Source: Serilophus lunatus (lineage: Eukaryota > Chordata > Aves > Passeriformes > Eurylaimidae). Taken from it: a DNA stretch of 64,000 nucleotides. The notes beneath the pieces are model-generated. The model was not told where the DNA came from, made no database searches, and saw nothing but the letters and a program-made list of their open reading frames with translations. Location of the stretch: positions 294,139 through 358,138 of the forward strand of contig VXBA01001878.1 in assembly GCA_013399895.1 (NCBI GenBank), read 5' to 3'. Position numbers and translations under genes: made by a program. Positions within the stretch are counted from its first letter, which is position 1. Each line of letters starts with the position of its first letter. Shown one piece after another: positions 27,101-38,021 of the stretch.

Positions 27101-27835
27101 GCTATTCCTCTTTGCTATCCTTCTTCCTCTTTTTGTCTTAATACATCTATATGTTAAGTAGAAATGCTCCTTAAGTACTATACCACTAAAAATTATGCAT
27201 ACACGGATGTGGATTTTTTTTTTTTATGGTAGTATGTCCAATTTAAAAGACTGTAAATTTTATTATTGAAATCAATTCTAAGTTATTTTCCCGATATTTC
27301 ATTGATTTTATTAGTTGTATTACATTTCATTTACCATTTGTTTCATCTCCCTTGGATATGTAAAAAACCCAAACAATTTCTATGATCCTGAATGAACACC
27401 TTTATGAAGTATGTCATCTGCAAATATATCTACCTCATCTGTATTTTCAGTCTATTAAAGTGGGTATTTAAAACAAAGGTGAAAACACGAAATACAGAAC
27501 CTGAACACGGCCTCATTGCTGCAGCTTCCCATAAGAAAAAAATAACACATGACTTTTTCCTTGCATCATGTTTTATTGAATATTTGAGCTGTGATAATAT
27601 TTCACTTCACTATGTATAATTACTTCTTTTAACAACCTGTCAGAGAAATAATAATTGCTGTGTTATAAGGACATTAACAACATTAAAAAATGAACCACAT
27701 TTATTGATAAAGGACTATTGCTAGGTCATCAGAAAATTCCTTCAGTTATAATCCCATATTGTCAAAGAAATTAAGTACTGAATGTCTTTCAACTATTTGT
27801 TAATGCTCTGTTTTTCTCAAAACAATAATGGTTTC
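21156..27835. other. Unique AT-rich DNA, no gene seen
   Basis: No exon or RNA gene recognised. Holds a G/T-rich simple tract at 22791-22850, an A/T/G-poor tract near 24260-24300 built from AAATTAA units, and a T-run near 27217-27230. Open frames stay under about 95 codons. Text near 26480-26590 faintly recalls CR1 but is too weak to call. Confidence 0.55.
22791..22850. repeat. G/T-rich simple repeat
   Basis: Tract of TTTG and TTG units with very few A or C on the plus strand. A similar tract lies at 34111-34217. Confidence 0.8.
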
Positions 27836-27854
27836 TTTTTTTTTTTTTTTTTTT
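27836..27854. repeat. Poly(T) run, 19 bases
   Basis: Nineteen consecutive T. It ends eight bases before the left edge of the first copy of the 1307-bp duplication, which matters for explaining that duplication as an assembly break. Confidence 0.95.
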
Positions 27855-28726
27855 GAGGCTTTACTATGCAACAAAGATAGAAGAACATGTAGAAGTAAAA
27901 CCAGAACAATTCAGAAACGGCCATCACAATCCCCATTAGCAAAAATGCATAGTCCAAGGAAAATTCCATGATATTGGAAATGGTCTCTGTTTCAGGTAGT
28001 AAGCAGAAAAGTCAGTGGTTGCTAGGTGGTGCACTTAGTTACTTATTTAACGCTCAGTTCCCTGTGTGTTGTATTAGATGCTGATCTTGAATACATTCCT
28101 GAAAATAAACCACAGAAAAAGTCCATTTTCCATGTCACGAACTATATTTATGAAGTGCTACAAACGATTTATATGACCAAGTTTTCAGAGAAAAAAACCC
28201 AATTTTTTCCTTTCTATTTTCTCATTTTACATAATGCTTTCCTAAGGGAATGGCATGAGGGAATGGGGAAATCAATTGTGCATCAAATTGTAGAAACACT
28301 GACACATTCCTCTAGATGGCTAAAGTTATCAGGCAGTAAGTGAAAAGTGTACATAATTTGTCCATCAGAATTTGTCAAAATATTATATGAAGATTCATTA
28401 ACTCACAACAACTCTAATCAAATCTGGCACTAAAATTCTGTATCTGTCTCGTTAACAGAAGTTCACCAAGCCAAATTCCTACAGGGATAAAAATAGACCA
28501 ACATAAGTAAAAATCTAGTTTCACTGAGGAGAAAAATCTGCTTAGTCCTACCATTCTTTTTCTCCATGAACTTCCTGCTGGATATTTAAGGTTAAATAAG
28601 GAAACAACAAAAAAGACCCACAAAAGACGGACTCGGTGTTACTCAGAGAAAAAAGGATTATATGAAATAGAAAAAGTAATGGACCGATAGTAAGTGAATA
28701 AGGAAGGATTTGGTTCCTTGGAAGAA

Positions 28727-28772
28727 AATTTGTGACACATCAAAAACTGTATAATTTGTGACACATCAAAAA
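28727..28772. repeat. 26-bp-period mini tandem repeat
   Basis: aatttgtgacacatcaaaaa occurs at 28727-28746 and again at 28753-28772, separated by six bases. The same pair recurs 1308 bases to the right in the second copy of the large duplication. Confidence 0.85.
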
Positions 28773-29002
28773 TACAGATTTTTTTTACTTAGTAATAAAT
28801 AAACTGAATTCACAGTACTGCTAACCATAAGGTTTGTTTGTGTATTGTTAATGGATACTGGTGTCATAACTGCTATAAACAGTAAGTGGTTGTAAACATG
28901 CAACTTACCATTATTTAATTATTATTTCACAAGGTTTTTTACTAATTATTTGTAATACTTTATTTTCCATGTAAGACTCTGACACCTCCTGCTATACAAT
29001 GA

Positions 29003-29075
29003 ATTATTAAAATATTATAATATTATATATTATTATATATGTTATTATATATATAATTATAATAATTATTTTTAT
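29003..29075. repeat. AT-rich low-complexity tract
   Basis: Interrupted (TATTA)n/(TA)n sequence, repeated without visible change at 30311-30383. Tracts of this type mutate quickly, so identity between the two copies argues against an old genuine duplication. Confidence 0.85.
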
Positions 29076-29169
29076 ACCATCTATTTAGAATTTGGTATTA
29101 TGTATTTGGTATTGCTATTATGTGCCATAACACAAATTAGAGAGGATTTCACAAAATCACAGAATTAAC

Positions 29170-29170
29170 N
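29170..29170. other. Assembly gap (single N)
   Basis: The only ambiguous base in the window. It separates the two identical 1307-bp copies exactly, with the end of one copy on its left and the start of the next on its right. This is what results when two overlapping contigs are placed side by side with a minimal gap. Confidence 0.95.
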
Positions 29171-30477
29171 ACTATGCAACAAAGATAGAAGAACATGTAG
29201 AAGTAAAACCAGAACAATTCAGAAACGGCCATCACAATCCCCATTAGCAAAAATGCATAGTCCAAGGAAAATTCCATGATATTGGAAATGGTCTCTGTTT
29301 CAGGTAGTAAGCAGAAAAGTCAGTGGTTGCTAGGTGGTGCACTTAGTTACTTATTTAACGCTCAGTTCCCTGTGTGTTGTATTAGATGCTGATCTTGAAT
29401 ACATTCCTGAAAATAAACCACAGAAAAAGTCCATTTTCCATGTCACGAACTATATTTATGAAGTGCTACAAACGATTTATATGACCAAGTTTTCAGAGAA
29501 AAAAACCCAATTTTTTCCTTTCTATTTTCTCATTTTACATAATGCTTTCCTAAGGGAATGGCATGAGGGAATGGGGAAATCAATTGTGCATCAAATTGTA
29601 GAAACACTGACACATTCCTCTAGATGGCTAAAGTTATCAGGCAGTAAGTGAAAAGTGTACATAATTTGTCCATCAGAATTTGTCAAAATATTATATGAAG
29701 ATTCATTAACTCACAACAACTCTAATCAAATCTGGCACTAAAATTCTGTATCTGTCTCGTTAACAGAAGTTCACCAAGCCAAATTCCTACAGGGATAAAA
29801 ATAGACCAACATAAGTAAAAATCTAGTTTCACTGAGGAGAAAAATCTGCTTAGTCCTACCATTCTTTTTCTCCATGAACTTCCTGCTGGATATTTAAGGT
29901 TAAATAAGGAAACAACAAAAAAGACCCACAAAAGACGGACTCGGTGTTACTCAGAGAAAAAAGGATTATATGAAATAGAAAAAGTAATGGACCGATAGTA
30001 AGTGAATAAGGAAGGATTTGGTTCCTTGGAAGAAAATTTGTGACACATCAAAAACTGTATAATTTGTGACACATCAAAAATACAGATTTTTTTTACTTAG
30101 TAATAAATAAACTGAATTCACAGTACTGCTAACCATAAGGTTTGTTTGTGTATTGTTAATGGATACTGGTGTCATAACTGCTATAAACAGTAAGTGGTTG
30201 TAAACATGCAACTTACCATTATTTAATTATTATTTCACAAGGTTTTTTACTAATTATTTGTAATACTTTATTTTCCATGTAAGACTCTGACACCTCCTGC
30301 TATACAATGAATTATTAAAATATTATAATATTATATATTATTATATATGTTATTATATATATAATTATAATAATTATTTTTATACCATCTATTTAGAATT
30401 TGGTATTATGTATTTGGTATTGCTATTATGTGCCATAACACAAATTAGAGAGGATTTCACAAAATCACAGAATTAAC
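29171..30477. repeat. Second copy of exact 1307-bp direct duplication
   Basis: Offset 1308 from the first copy and indistinguishable from it in all segments compared. Unlike the first copy it continues, at 30478, into the body of a CR1 element whose 3' tip forms its last 21 bases. If the duplication is an artefact, this is the contig that carries the true downstream sequence. Confidence 0.9.
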
Positions 30478-30601
30478 AAGCAGCCTGAGCGAAGAGACCG
30501 ACCCTTGCCCATCTACAACCTCCCCTCACGTAGTTGTAGACAACAGAGAGGTCTCCCCTGAGTGTCCTTTTCTCCAGGCTAAACAATCCCAGCTCCCTCA
30601 G

Positions 30602-30934
30602 TCACTCTTCATAGGGCTTGTGCTCCATCTCCTTCACCATCCTCATTGCCCTTCTCTGGACATGTTTGAGCAACTTGACATCTTTCTTAAACTGAGGGGC
30701 CCAGAACTGGACACAGTATTCAAGGTGTGCCCTCACCAGTGCCAAGTACAGGGGAAGAATAACTTCCCTGGTCCTGCTGGTGACACTATTCCTTATACAG
30801 GCCAAGATGTCATTGGCCTTGGCCACCTGGGCACACTGCTGGCTCATATTAAGTTTCCTATCAATCAGCACTCCCAAGTCCCTCTCTGCCTGACCACTTT
30901 CCAGCCACTCAGTCCCCAACCTATAGCTCTGCAT
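30602..30934 (-). pseudogene. CR1 ORF2 fragment: RT C-terminal region
   Basis: A 110-residue frame that continues the ORF2 protein after a frameshift relative to 30985-31386. ERDLGVLID (17-25) and LVRAHLEYCVQFW (66-78) are hallmark strings of the region that follows the CR1 RT core. The end at PYEE is close to the usual ORF2 end region. The first Met is internal to the original ORF. No independent function is expected. Confidence 0.9.
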
Positions 30935-30984
30935 GGGGTTATTGTGACCAAAGTAAAGAACTCAGCACTTGGACTTGTTAAATC

Positions 30985-31386
30985 TCATCTTATTAGAATC
31001 AGTCTGTCCAGATCCCCCTGAAGGGCCCTCCTACCTTCTAACAGGTCAACACTTGCTCCCATGTTAGTATCATCCATAAACTTGCTAATGGTGAACTCAA
31101 TTCCCTCATCCATATAATCAATAAAGATATTAAATAGGACTGGGCCCAACACTGATCCCTGGGGGACACCACTAGTGACCAGCTGCCAACTGGATGTGAC
31201 ACCATTCACCATCACTCTCTGGGCACGGCCATCCAACCAGTTCGTAAGCCAGCACAGCGTGCTCCTGTCCAAGCCACAGCCCGCCAGCTTCTCCAGGAGT
31301 TTACTGTGGGAGACTGTGTCAAAGGCTTTACTGAAGTCCAGGCATACCACATCCACAGCCTTTCCCTCATCAACCAGGCAAGTCAT
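30985..31386 (-). pseudogene. CR1 ORF2 fragment: reverse transcriptase catalytic core
   Basis: This frame encodes part of the LINE reverse transcriptase, which copies element RNA into DNA at the insertion site. Of its 133 residues, DFSKAFD at 17-23 is motif A with its catalytic Asp. SGVPQGSVLGP at 72-82 is the next conserved RT block. FMDD at 103-106 is motif C, with both Asp retained but Met where CR1 normally has Ala. The N-terminal endonuclease domain and the early RT motifs are missing because of 5' truncation. Reading frame is lost shortly after residue 133; the next RT segment continues in another frame at 30602-30934. The first Met is incidental. Confidence 0.9.
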
Positions 31387-31462
31387 TTGGTCATAAAAGG
31401 AGATCAGGTTGGCCAGGTAGGACCTACCCCTGCTAAATCCATGCAGCCTTCGCCCTATTCAC

Positions 31463-32047
31463 AGAAAACTATGTATATTTATTTTCTTTTTCTGAAGCAA
31501 TAATATTTTTACAGATTCAGTTGTTGTACTGAGATTAAAAACTAAATAAAGATGATAGCATTTCCAGAGTGGACTGTTTCTGCTCTTTCTATGCTTTGGA
31601 ATTCTTTGCTACTCAAAATCATTTAAATGAAAAAGTTTTGTCTTTGGATTTTAAATGGGGAAAGTCCATATGGAAAGTCTTGTGGAAAGAAAGACAAAAG
31701 AAAATGAAAAAAACACAAATACATAACACGAAATACTTAGATACTTCAGTCAGTTTTGCATTATCCATGAGGAATGAAACTTTCCTTCTAGTTCATATAT
31801 GAAACTAGCATTGCCTGGACCTGTTTTATTCATGAGTACCAGATGGGGATCAAAGCATAAAATTTGAGATAGTAGCTCACAGGAGGAATATGTGGGGACA
31901 AGGAAAGTGAAAAGCTATTGCCTATTGATGAGAAAAGCAGCCGTATTACTCACAGTTCTGAAACCTTTACTTTGTGTTTACATTTATCCTCAGAGGTTTT
32001 TTATATATAATCTAAAGCTCAAAAATATAAACCTAATACATGGGACT
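31463..32047. other. Unique AT-rich DNA, no gene seen
   Basis: About 580 bases between two CR1 elements of opposite orientation. A 77-codon open frame (31569-31802) has no recognisable domain and is probably chance. Confidence 0.55.
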
Positions 32048-32850
32048 TGATGAGATTCAGCTCAGGATATTAAAATAGCTTGCTGATACAACCGACTGCA
32101 AGGCTGAGGATTTGGCTAACAGAAGTCTCATGAAGTTCAGCAAAGTGCAGAACTATGTACCTAGGACAGAAGAACCCTGTGATCCATGCTGGGAAGGAGC
32201 TGGCTGAGTACCACACAGTCTGAAAATGATCTGGGTGTTACAGTGAATGGCAGGTCAAGTAGCAGCAAACTGTGGCAAACCACATACAGGACTACATTGT
32301 AAAAAATATGGTCAGCTGGTAGAGGTAAATTATGACTTTCAACTCAATCACAGTAAGGCTGCACATGGAATATGTCTTCAGTTTTGTGTCTCAGTTCAAG
32401 GGAGACCCTGAGAAACTGGAGTACTCAGTGGAAGGTAATCAAGATAGTGAGGTGCCTGCCTGCCAGGGGAAAATGAGAGAGCTGTTTTGTAATTGTTGAA
32501 GAGAAGCCTAAGAGGACAATAAGCCTACTCAGACATCTACAGCTACAACTATCAAACTCTTGGCAGTGCCAAACTGTAAAACGAGGAGGCACTCCTACAA
32601 GCTGTGACTTGTGATGTTTACTCAGCATTGGGAAAGGATTTCATACAGCACTGAATCAGATTCCACAGAGAAATTGCCAAATCTCCATCGTTGCAGATTT
32701 TCAAGACTCAGTTATAGAAAATGATTGGTAATCTGATATAGTCACTATTCAAGAGTCCTGGTTCTTGACTTCACTGGTGAGGCTGAACTACACAACCTCC
32801 TGACCCAAACTTCTACACAACCTTCTAACCCATATTATTGTAATTCAGAA
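32048..32850 (+). mobile_element. Degraded CR1 LINE, plus strand
   Basis: Although no long frame survives, CR1 landmarks appear in the right order on the plus strand. They are 'ctcatgaagttcagcaaagt' (about 32128), the equivalent of 'gatctgggtgtt' (about 32230), 'cacatggaatatgtcttcag' (about 32362, the HLEYCVQF region) and 'cagttcaagggagaccctga' (about 32393). A 3' UTR follows with 'ccacagagaaattgccaaat', and the degraded 3' end (tgacccaaac... tattattgtaattc) is near 32848. It has many substitutions and indels. Its orientation is opposite to that of the CR1 at 30457-31462. Confidence 0.75.
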
Positions 32851-33445
32851 AATACAAGTAGAAATATGAGTAATGTTTCTTAGAGAACTGTAGGAACAAA
32901 TACTAAAATAGGTGTTGAAGCTGTCTGTCTATATAAATCACATTTTAAGTAAAGCAGGAACAATATGGCCTGCACTGTTAAAATAAAAGCACTTGGCTAG
33001 CTTTCTGATGCACTTTCCTTCAGCCTTATCCAAGAGGTTCTAAACAATAGAATCTAAGGAACAAAGCCAAAATCTGTTCAATTTGCAATTTGACCAAAAG
33101 TTGACACTAAGAAAAAAACCCCAATTTTTTAGTTATTACACAAAAAATAAAGTGTTACATTTAAAAAAAAAAGTATATTACTTTCATGTGCAATTTTCTT
33201 AATAATTTTTATTACTCTATGTTATTAACATATTATTTGTCTAGGCATCACATTTTGCTTATGTTGCACAACACAAATATAAACTCCTAGGTTAGAAAAA
33301 AGAAAAAAACCATTATAAAGTGAAAAATATGGATATTGTTAGATGATCCACATGACAGTTGCCAACTATGGTAATACAATGCTTACACCCCAAAAAGTAA
33401 GAGGTCATATTATCAAGACTAATTCTGAATTTAACATTGTTTTGA
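32851..33445. other. Unique AT-rich DNA, no gene seen
   Basis: AT-rich with short A-runs near 33110-33175. No recognisable gene or repeat. Confidence 0.55.
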
Positions 33446-33506
33446 AGAGGGTAAACTAGATGACCTCTAGAGTTTTGACACCTTTCGACACTAATTACTT
33501 TGTTAG
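33446..33506 (+). mobile_element. Short CR1 3'-end remnant
   Basis: Reads 'agagggtaaactagatgacc' and then text ending 'ctaattactttgtta'. This is the sense-strand CR1 3' end pattern (…ggactagatgacctctagaggtcc…cctaattattctatg…) with substitutions. Only about 60 bases are recognisable. Confidence 0.6.
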
Positions 33507-35221
33507 ACTACTATTACATATAACAAATGATGGAGAATGAAAATAAATTAAAAGTACTTCTAAGACTCAAAGCCTTGCTTATGACTGAAAAATCACCCTG
33601 TTTATAAGTGCACGCAGAAGAGAAGCCTAGATGACATAAAATGGGGGAAACAGCTTTTTTTTCCTCCAGAATTAAAATAATTTTAAACCACTCAAATATC
33701 AACAGACAAGTCTTTGAATGACAGAAGTTACATAACAGAGACAGTAATGTGTTGTAGTGTGGCACAGGGAACTAAAGACACAGCTTTCTTCTGCACTCAA
33801 AATTAATTATTTGGTATAGGGGGTTTAAGTCAAACCCTTAATGTGAGCAAAATGTGGCTTTTACACATAAATAGTAAGATAAGTGGATATACAAACACAT
33901 AAAAGCATCCTTTGCATTTAAAAAACCCTTTTCCTCTCTTCATATCTAATACTTGCCTTCACAACCCTTTATGTCAAATCAGGTGTTATAGTGCTACATG
34001 ATGGATATAATCTAATGTGACAGTTTACAATGTAGCACATTATTTGGAAAATCGGTGAGAAAAGGCAGTTTTTATGAAATTGGTTGTTAAAGATGTTCAG
34101 GTCTGTGTGCTTGGTGGGTTTGTTTTTGTTGGGGTTTTTTTGTTGGTGGTGGTTTTGTTTGGTTTAGTCTTTGTGTATTTTTTTTCATTGGTTTGGTTTT
34201 GGTCTTGTATTTTTTTAACCCATGAAAAAGAAAACCCTTTGATGACAGTTTTTATTTGGAAAAGCATAAGTCATCTGTAATATAAGAGCTAAGGATTTCT
34301 CCATTTGTACCAGATGCTTAAAAGGTGTAAACAATTAGAGACAGGATCACTAAGCAGATATTCCCAGTAATATGTTGCAGTGATGGTGCTTTCTCCATTT
34401 TCCTCATAGCAAAACTCCTATGCTAGGCTAAAGTACATCTCTGTAATTACAAAATAGGAAATAGAACCAAATGAAATCTACTTTGAATGGATACAACTAC
34501 AGCTCTTGCTGTTTTGATAGCAAAATGTAACAGGATGCTATATTAGTAAAATATTTGCATAACTAACATGACTGTGTGAACTGTTGGATAGGTCAAAGAT
34601 AATAAAAACAGGTTTAAACTGTGGCTTTCAAGATTTTCAAAAGGATTTATTTTGGATTTTCTAACCCAGAAGTAGATGCCATAACAGATACTGTCACACA
34701 TTTCTCCATTGAGTTGCAACGGTGTCTATTATTATAAATTTATAAATTTCTACAATTTATATTTCCATATATCAAGTGAAGTTATGCATTATGGAAATAC
34801 ATGGGCCCAGGGGAAGAGATTTTCTCATTGTCTGATCAGTCTTCTGAAATGTACTGCAGGAAGGAAACTGGAGGTATATGGAGAAAACTGGGAAGTTCCA
34901 TGCACATTCTAACAAAGGTTATAACAGTGCAAAAATGCAATTGCTACTTCCTGGATCAAATGCAGCTGGCATACATGGAATCTGTTCTATGGTAGTTCCC
35001 CACACAACACAGTCTGCAGCCTTAAGCACATGAAATGGAGGGTGGAGTGGAATGAAGACACTGCAATCAGGCTTTGTTGAAATCCATGCAGTGATGGGAA
35101 GCTGATGACACAATGTAGCTGATAAATCACATGGCAGCTGTCAACCAATGGAGATAGGAGATATTTTTCTGCTGAACCAGCGTGTGTGGTGAAACCACTT
35201 TCTTAGGATGAACTTGGTTCA
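33507..35221. other. Unique DNA with a G/T-rich tract, no gene seen
   Basis: Includes the G/T-rich tract at 34111-34217. From about 34800 the sequence is less AT-rich and could be an old LTR-element internal or U3 region leading into the LTR-like stretch on the right, but I see no coding or terminal motif to prove it. Confidence 0.45.
34111..34217. repeat. G/T-rich simple repeat
   Basis: About 107 bases composed almost only of G and T on the plus strand, built from GTTT, GGTTT and GGT units. The 68-codon frame across it (34074-34280) is only translated simple repeat (Val/Phe/Leu/Gly). Confidence 0.85.
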
Positions 35222-35580
35222 TGATAATATTATAATACTAACGTATATCTCCATCCCAAAGTTACCTGCCTCCATGGTATGACTACCTCCACGGAGAGTG
35301 CACTTGATATTTTATTGACTATATGTTAAAGAGCAAAGCAATAAAATTTTACACCGATCAGTAAGAAACGTATGTATTACTAGAGTCACTCAAGCTCCAC
35401 CTAAATGGAAAGAAATAGTATAAAAGTGAGTTAGAGACAGGGAGAATTTAGGGAAGATTTCATCATAACTTTTGAAATCAGCTGATGGGCTGAACCTGTC
35501 TTCTACCACATAGGAATGTCTATTGGGAAAGAACTATATTGTATGTGCAATAAATTATTATCTCAAGTTAGTTTCTGATG
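35222..35580 (+). mobile_element. Probable avian ERV LTR (old)
   Basis: Shows LTR-like order on the plus strand: a U3-like stretch, a TATA box (tataaaag, 35419-35426), then about 120 bases later a polyadenylation signal (aataaa, 35549-35554), followed by 'ttatctcaagttagtttctg'. The spacing fits U3-R-U5 of a short LTR. The wording resembles avian ERVL-type LTRs from memory. The boundaries are estimates: the left end is taken as a TG at 35222, while the right end lacks a clear CA. No target-site duplication was found. Purely a remnant with no coding. Confidence 0.45.
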
Positions 35581-36060
35581 GTGATTAGAGCTTGTCTGTA
35601 TACAGTTTCAAATTCATTTTTGCAGTCCATTATTGTCAAGAGCAATCTTCGAACCTTAATTTATTCATTTTCAGCATGTTTGTTACTCTGTAAACTGTTT
35701 AGCACGAGTCCTTCAAGGGAATTAGCAGTTGATAGCAGTGGATAATATATTCAACAAATGTGGGAAGATCCAGTAAGGGGGTCTCTCCTAAATTATAATA
35801 AAGGATTCAACCCTCATATACTGTCCGCACGTGACCCTGAACAATCCAGGTGAACCACCTTCTTCCACAGAGGAGTATTCAGTGAAGTTCCCATAACAGG
35901 ATATAGACAGACTGGTCAGGCACAAGGGTCTCAGCTCGCTTGGGGCATTGTCAAACTGAACAAACATAAAGGGTTCTAGGTAACTGCCCTTTCATGAGAC
36001 AACTAGACTGTATTAAGACTGTTCTAGTCCCTTGATATCAGTGAGGATACAAAAAATTTT
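35581..36060 (+). mobile_element. Possible ERV internal leader adjoining the LTR
   Basis: Non-coding stretch of mixed composition immediately downstream of the LTR-like element, ending near 36050 where AT-rich unique sequence resumes. A primer-binding site cannot be identified with confidence (a TGGTGATTAGAG string at about 35578 is only suggestive). No gag-like frame is present. It may equally be unrelated unique sequence. Confidence 0.25.
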
Positions 36061-37965
36061 ATTAAAGCAACATGTTAAATAAAACAGTATAATTTCGAGT
36101 TTGAACTGCATAATTAAAAAAAATTCTCATTAACAGAACAAAGAATATTTGAAATTTCTGAAGGAAAATGGCAACTTCTGTAAACTTCTGCAACCATTCT
36201 GTAAACTGATGCAATTGAAGGGGATAGAGATTTTCAAGCATTATGAAAGGCTTCTTTCACAGTGTAGTTTTATATCAATACAATCCCACTTCTGGAGGAG
36301 AAACCTCTTATTTTATGAATTATTATTGCAATGACTATTGCAGAAAATATAAACAGCGCACTCATTATGCATCTGATCATAATCTGTTCATTCTTTCACA
36401 GTTCAGTATTCATTCAACCATCACAGAAAGGAAAGTGCATTATTACAACCATGAATCTTAGGTGGCATTTTGCAAGGTTCATCTCCTGTTATCTCCCATT
36501 AACAGCCAAATAATACAATTTGATTAGGCATGCATGCCTTCTTTGGAATTACTTAAGTTTCAGTCTTCTAATGTGATCTAAAGCTCTAATAATTTGGATG
36601 GGGTCAAAAATAATCTGAAATAATCAATTTAAAACCAGTACCAGGGCTTATCTTGGACTTATTGACTTTTTAAAATTTATTATTTCATGTAATTTTCAGA
36701 GATGACATGTCCCTAAAGCTAAGCTCCTTCAAAAACATGGCCTAAGCTCACGGGACTAAAAAAACTTTTGTATTTAATTGTATCAGGGCTTTTTTGAAGT
36801 TCATGTGCAAACACTTTCAGGAAACCATAGCTGAACTCTGTGAATGCAATATTTCAACCTCCCACAAACTGAAAGCCTCTGAAAGGGAAAAAAATATATT
36901 GTTGGTATTACAGTGGATTTTTAAGTTTTCCAGTAACAAAACACCAGTTAGAGAATGCCAGGTTTTATAATTAAAAAGCCTAATCATTGTAGATGGTTAT
37001 TTTAGTAGATTTAGAAAGATCTGTTAGAAACAAATAGGGAAGAAATTATACCTGAGCATCAGCCTGACATTTTATAGCAGAATAATCTTTCTTTTTATTT
37101 TAGGTCATTCACAAGCTCACTGGAAAGATGTCGAATAATGTAGCAGCATGAATGTTTATATCTCTGTGAAAGACACTCACTACTTTCTAACACCCCTGCA
37201 TTTTCTATTACACGATGTCTAATTAAGCCCCATGATGCCACTCTCAAATCTGACAAAGCAGAGATAATTCTTGACATTTTCAAAAACTTGGCTTATGTTC
37301 CCCTTCTTTTTACAGTGACACAAGCTGGGGCTTCAAACTGATAATGACATTCCAGCAAGTTTCTGGGTTTTTTAGTCTATTTCAAAGAGTAGTTTACTCA
37401 GAAGGAATGGAATCACACAGACCCTTATTTGCCTTTGCAATCTTCAAGCACAGAATCACGGCAGCCAAAAGACCAAATTTCGCCCTTACTTGCCTCTGTT
37501 CAACTCCCACTAAAATCTATTGAAATTATGTTATGCTGCCAAGGGAGTGATTTGGTCCATAGCACACAGAGAGAACTGTCACAGAACATATGAGGTGATA
37601 GGTCACGTCACTTCAATTGTCCCTATCTTCTTTCAGCACTAGACAAACATCAAGAGACAAACATAAAGCAGTAAAATAGCAATAGTAATACATAGTGTCC
37701 TGATATTGTCCCTGTTACTGCTGCTCCTCTAATCTAGCCATAATGCAGAATTTTCTCTACCACATGTGGTGCTTCACATCTACCTTTCCTGGGCAGCAGC
37801 AGGAGGCAGACCAGCAATATTTGGAGGCTGTCTTTAATTTGAGACTCATCTCTTTAAAATGAACAATGGCTCTCAGATAGAAGAATAAGGACAAGGACGA
37901 AAAAGGCCCTGAATATGCTTCTGAAATTATGACAATTAACAGAGAATAATATGCTTTCCTAATCT

Positions 37966-38021
37966 AAAAACAAAACAAAACAAAACCCCCCCCCAAAAAA
38001 AACCCCAAACCCAAACAAACC
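37966..38021. repeat. A/C-rich simple repeat
   Basis: CAAAA units followed by a run of nine C (37986-37994), eight A, and CCAAAC units. It contains no G on the plus strand. Confidence 0.85.

Larger units (their letters stand above)
27863..29169. repeat. First copy of exact 1307-bp direct duplication
   Basis: Starts at actatgcaacaaagatag and ends at aaaatcacagaattaac, immediately before an N. Every segment I compared with 29171-30477 is identical, including an AT microsatellite-like tract (29003-29075 here) and a 26-bp-period mini-repeat (28727-28772). Open frames at 28026-28343 (+, GTG start) and 28414-28623 (-) recur unchanged in the second copy. Neither resembles a known protein. The last 21 bases (29149-29169) are the tip of a CR1 3' end. 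I infer one real locus represented twice. Confidence 0.9.
30457..31462 (-). mobile_element. CR1 LINE, 5'-truncated, with RT remains
   Basis: A minus-strand CR1. Its 3' tip (tcacaaaatcacagaatta) is at 30457, and recognisable ORF2 text runs to about 31462. The order on the sense strand is reverse transcriptase catalytic core, RT C-terminal region, a short remnant of 3' UTR, then the terminal 3' signature. Most of the 3' UTR is absent: at about 30480 the sequence jumps from the tip into text that normally lies a few hundred bases further in. It is the least diverged CR1 in the window. A frameshift splits the coding region, so it is not active. Confidence 0.93.

Noticed and set aside
27365..27395. 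Possible CR1 3' tip (aaacccaaacaatttctatgatcc)
   Set aside because: About 30 bases only, with no CR1 text upstream; too short to call.
28026..29651. Two identical 105-codon frames as paralogous genes
   Set aside because: They lie in the probable false duplication, start with GTG, and show no domain; they are one non-coding locus represented twice.
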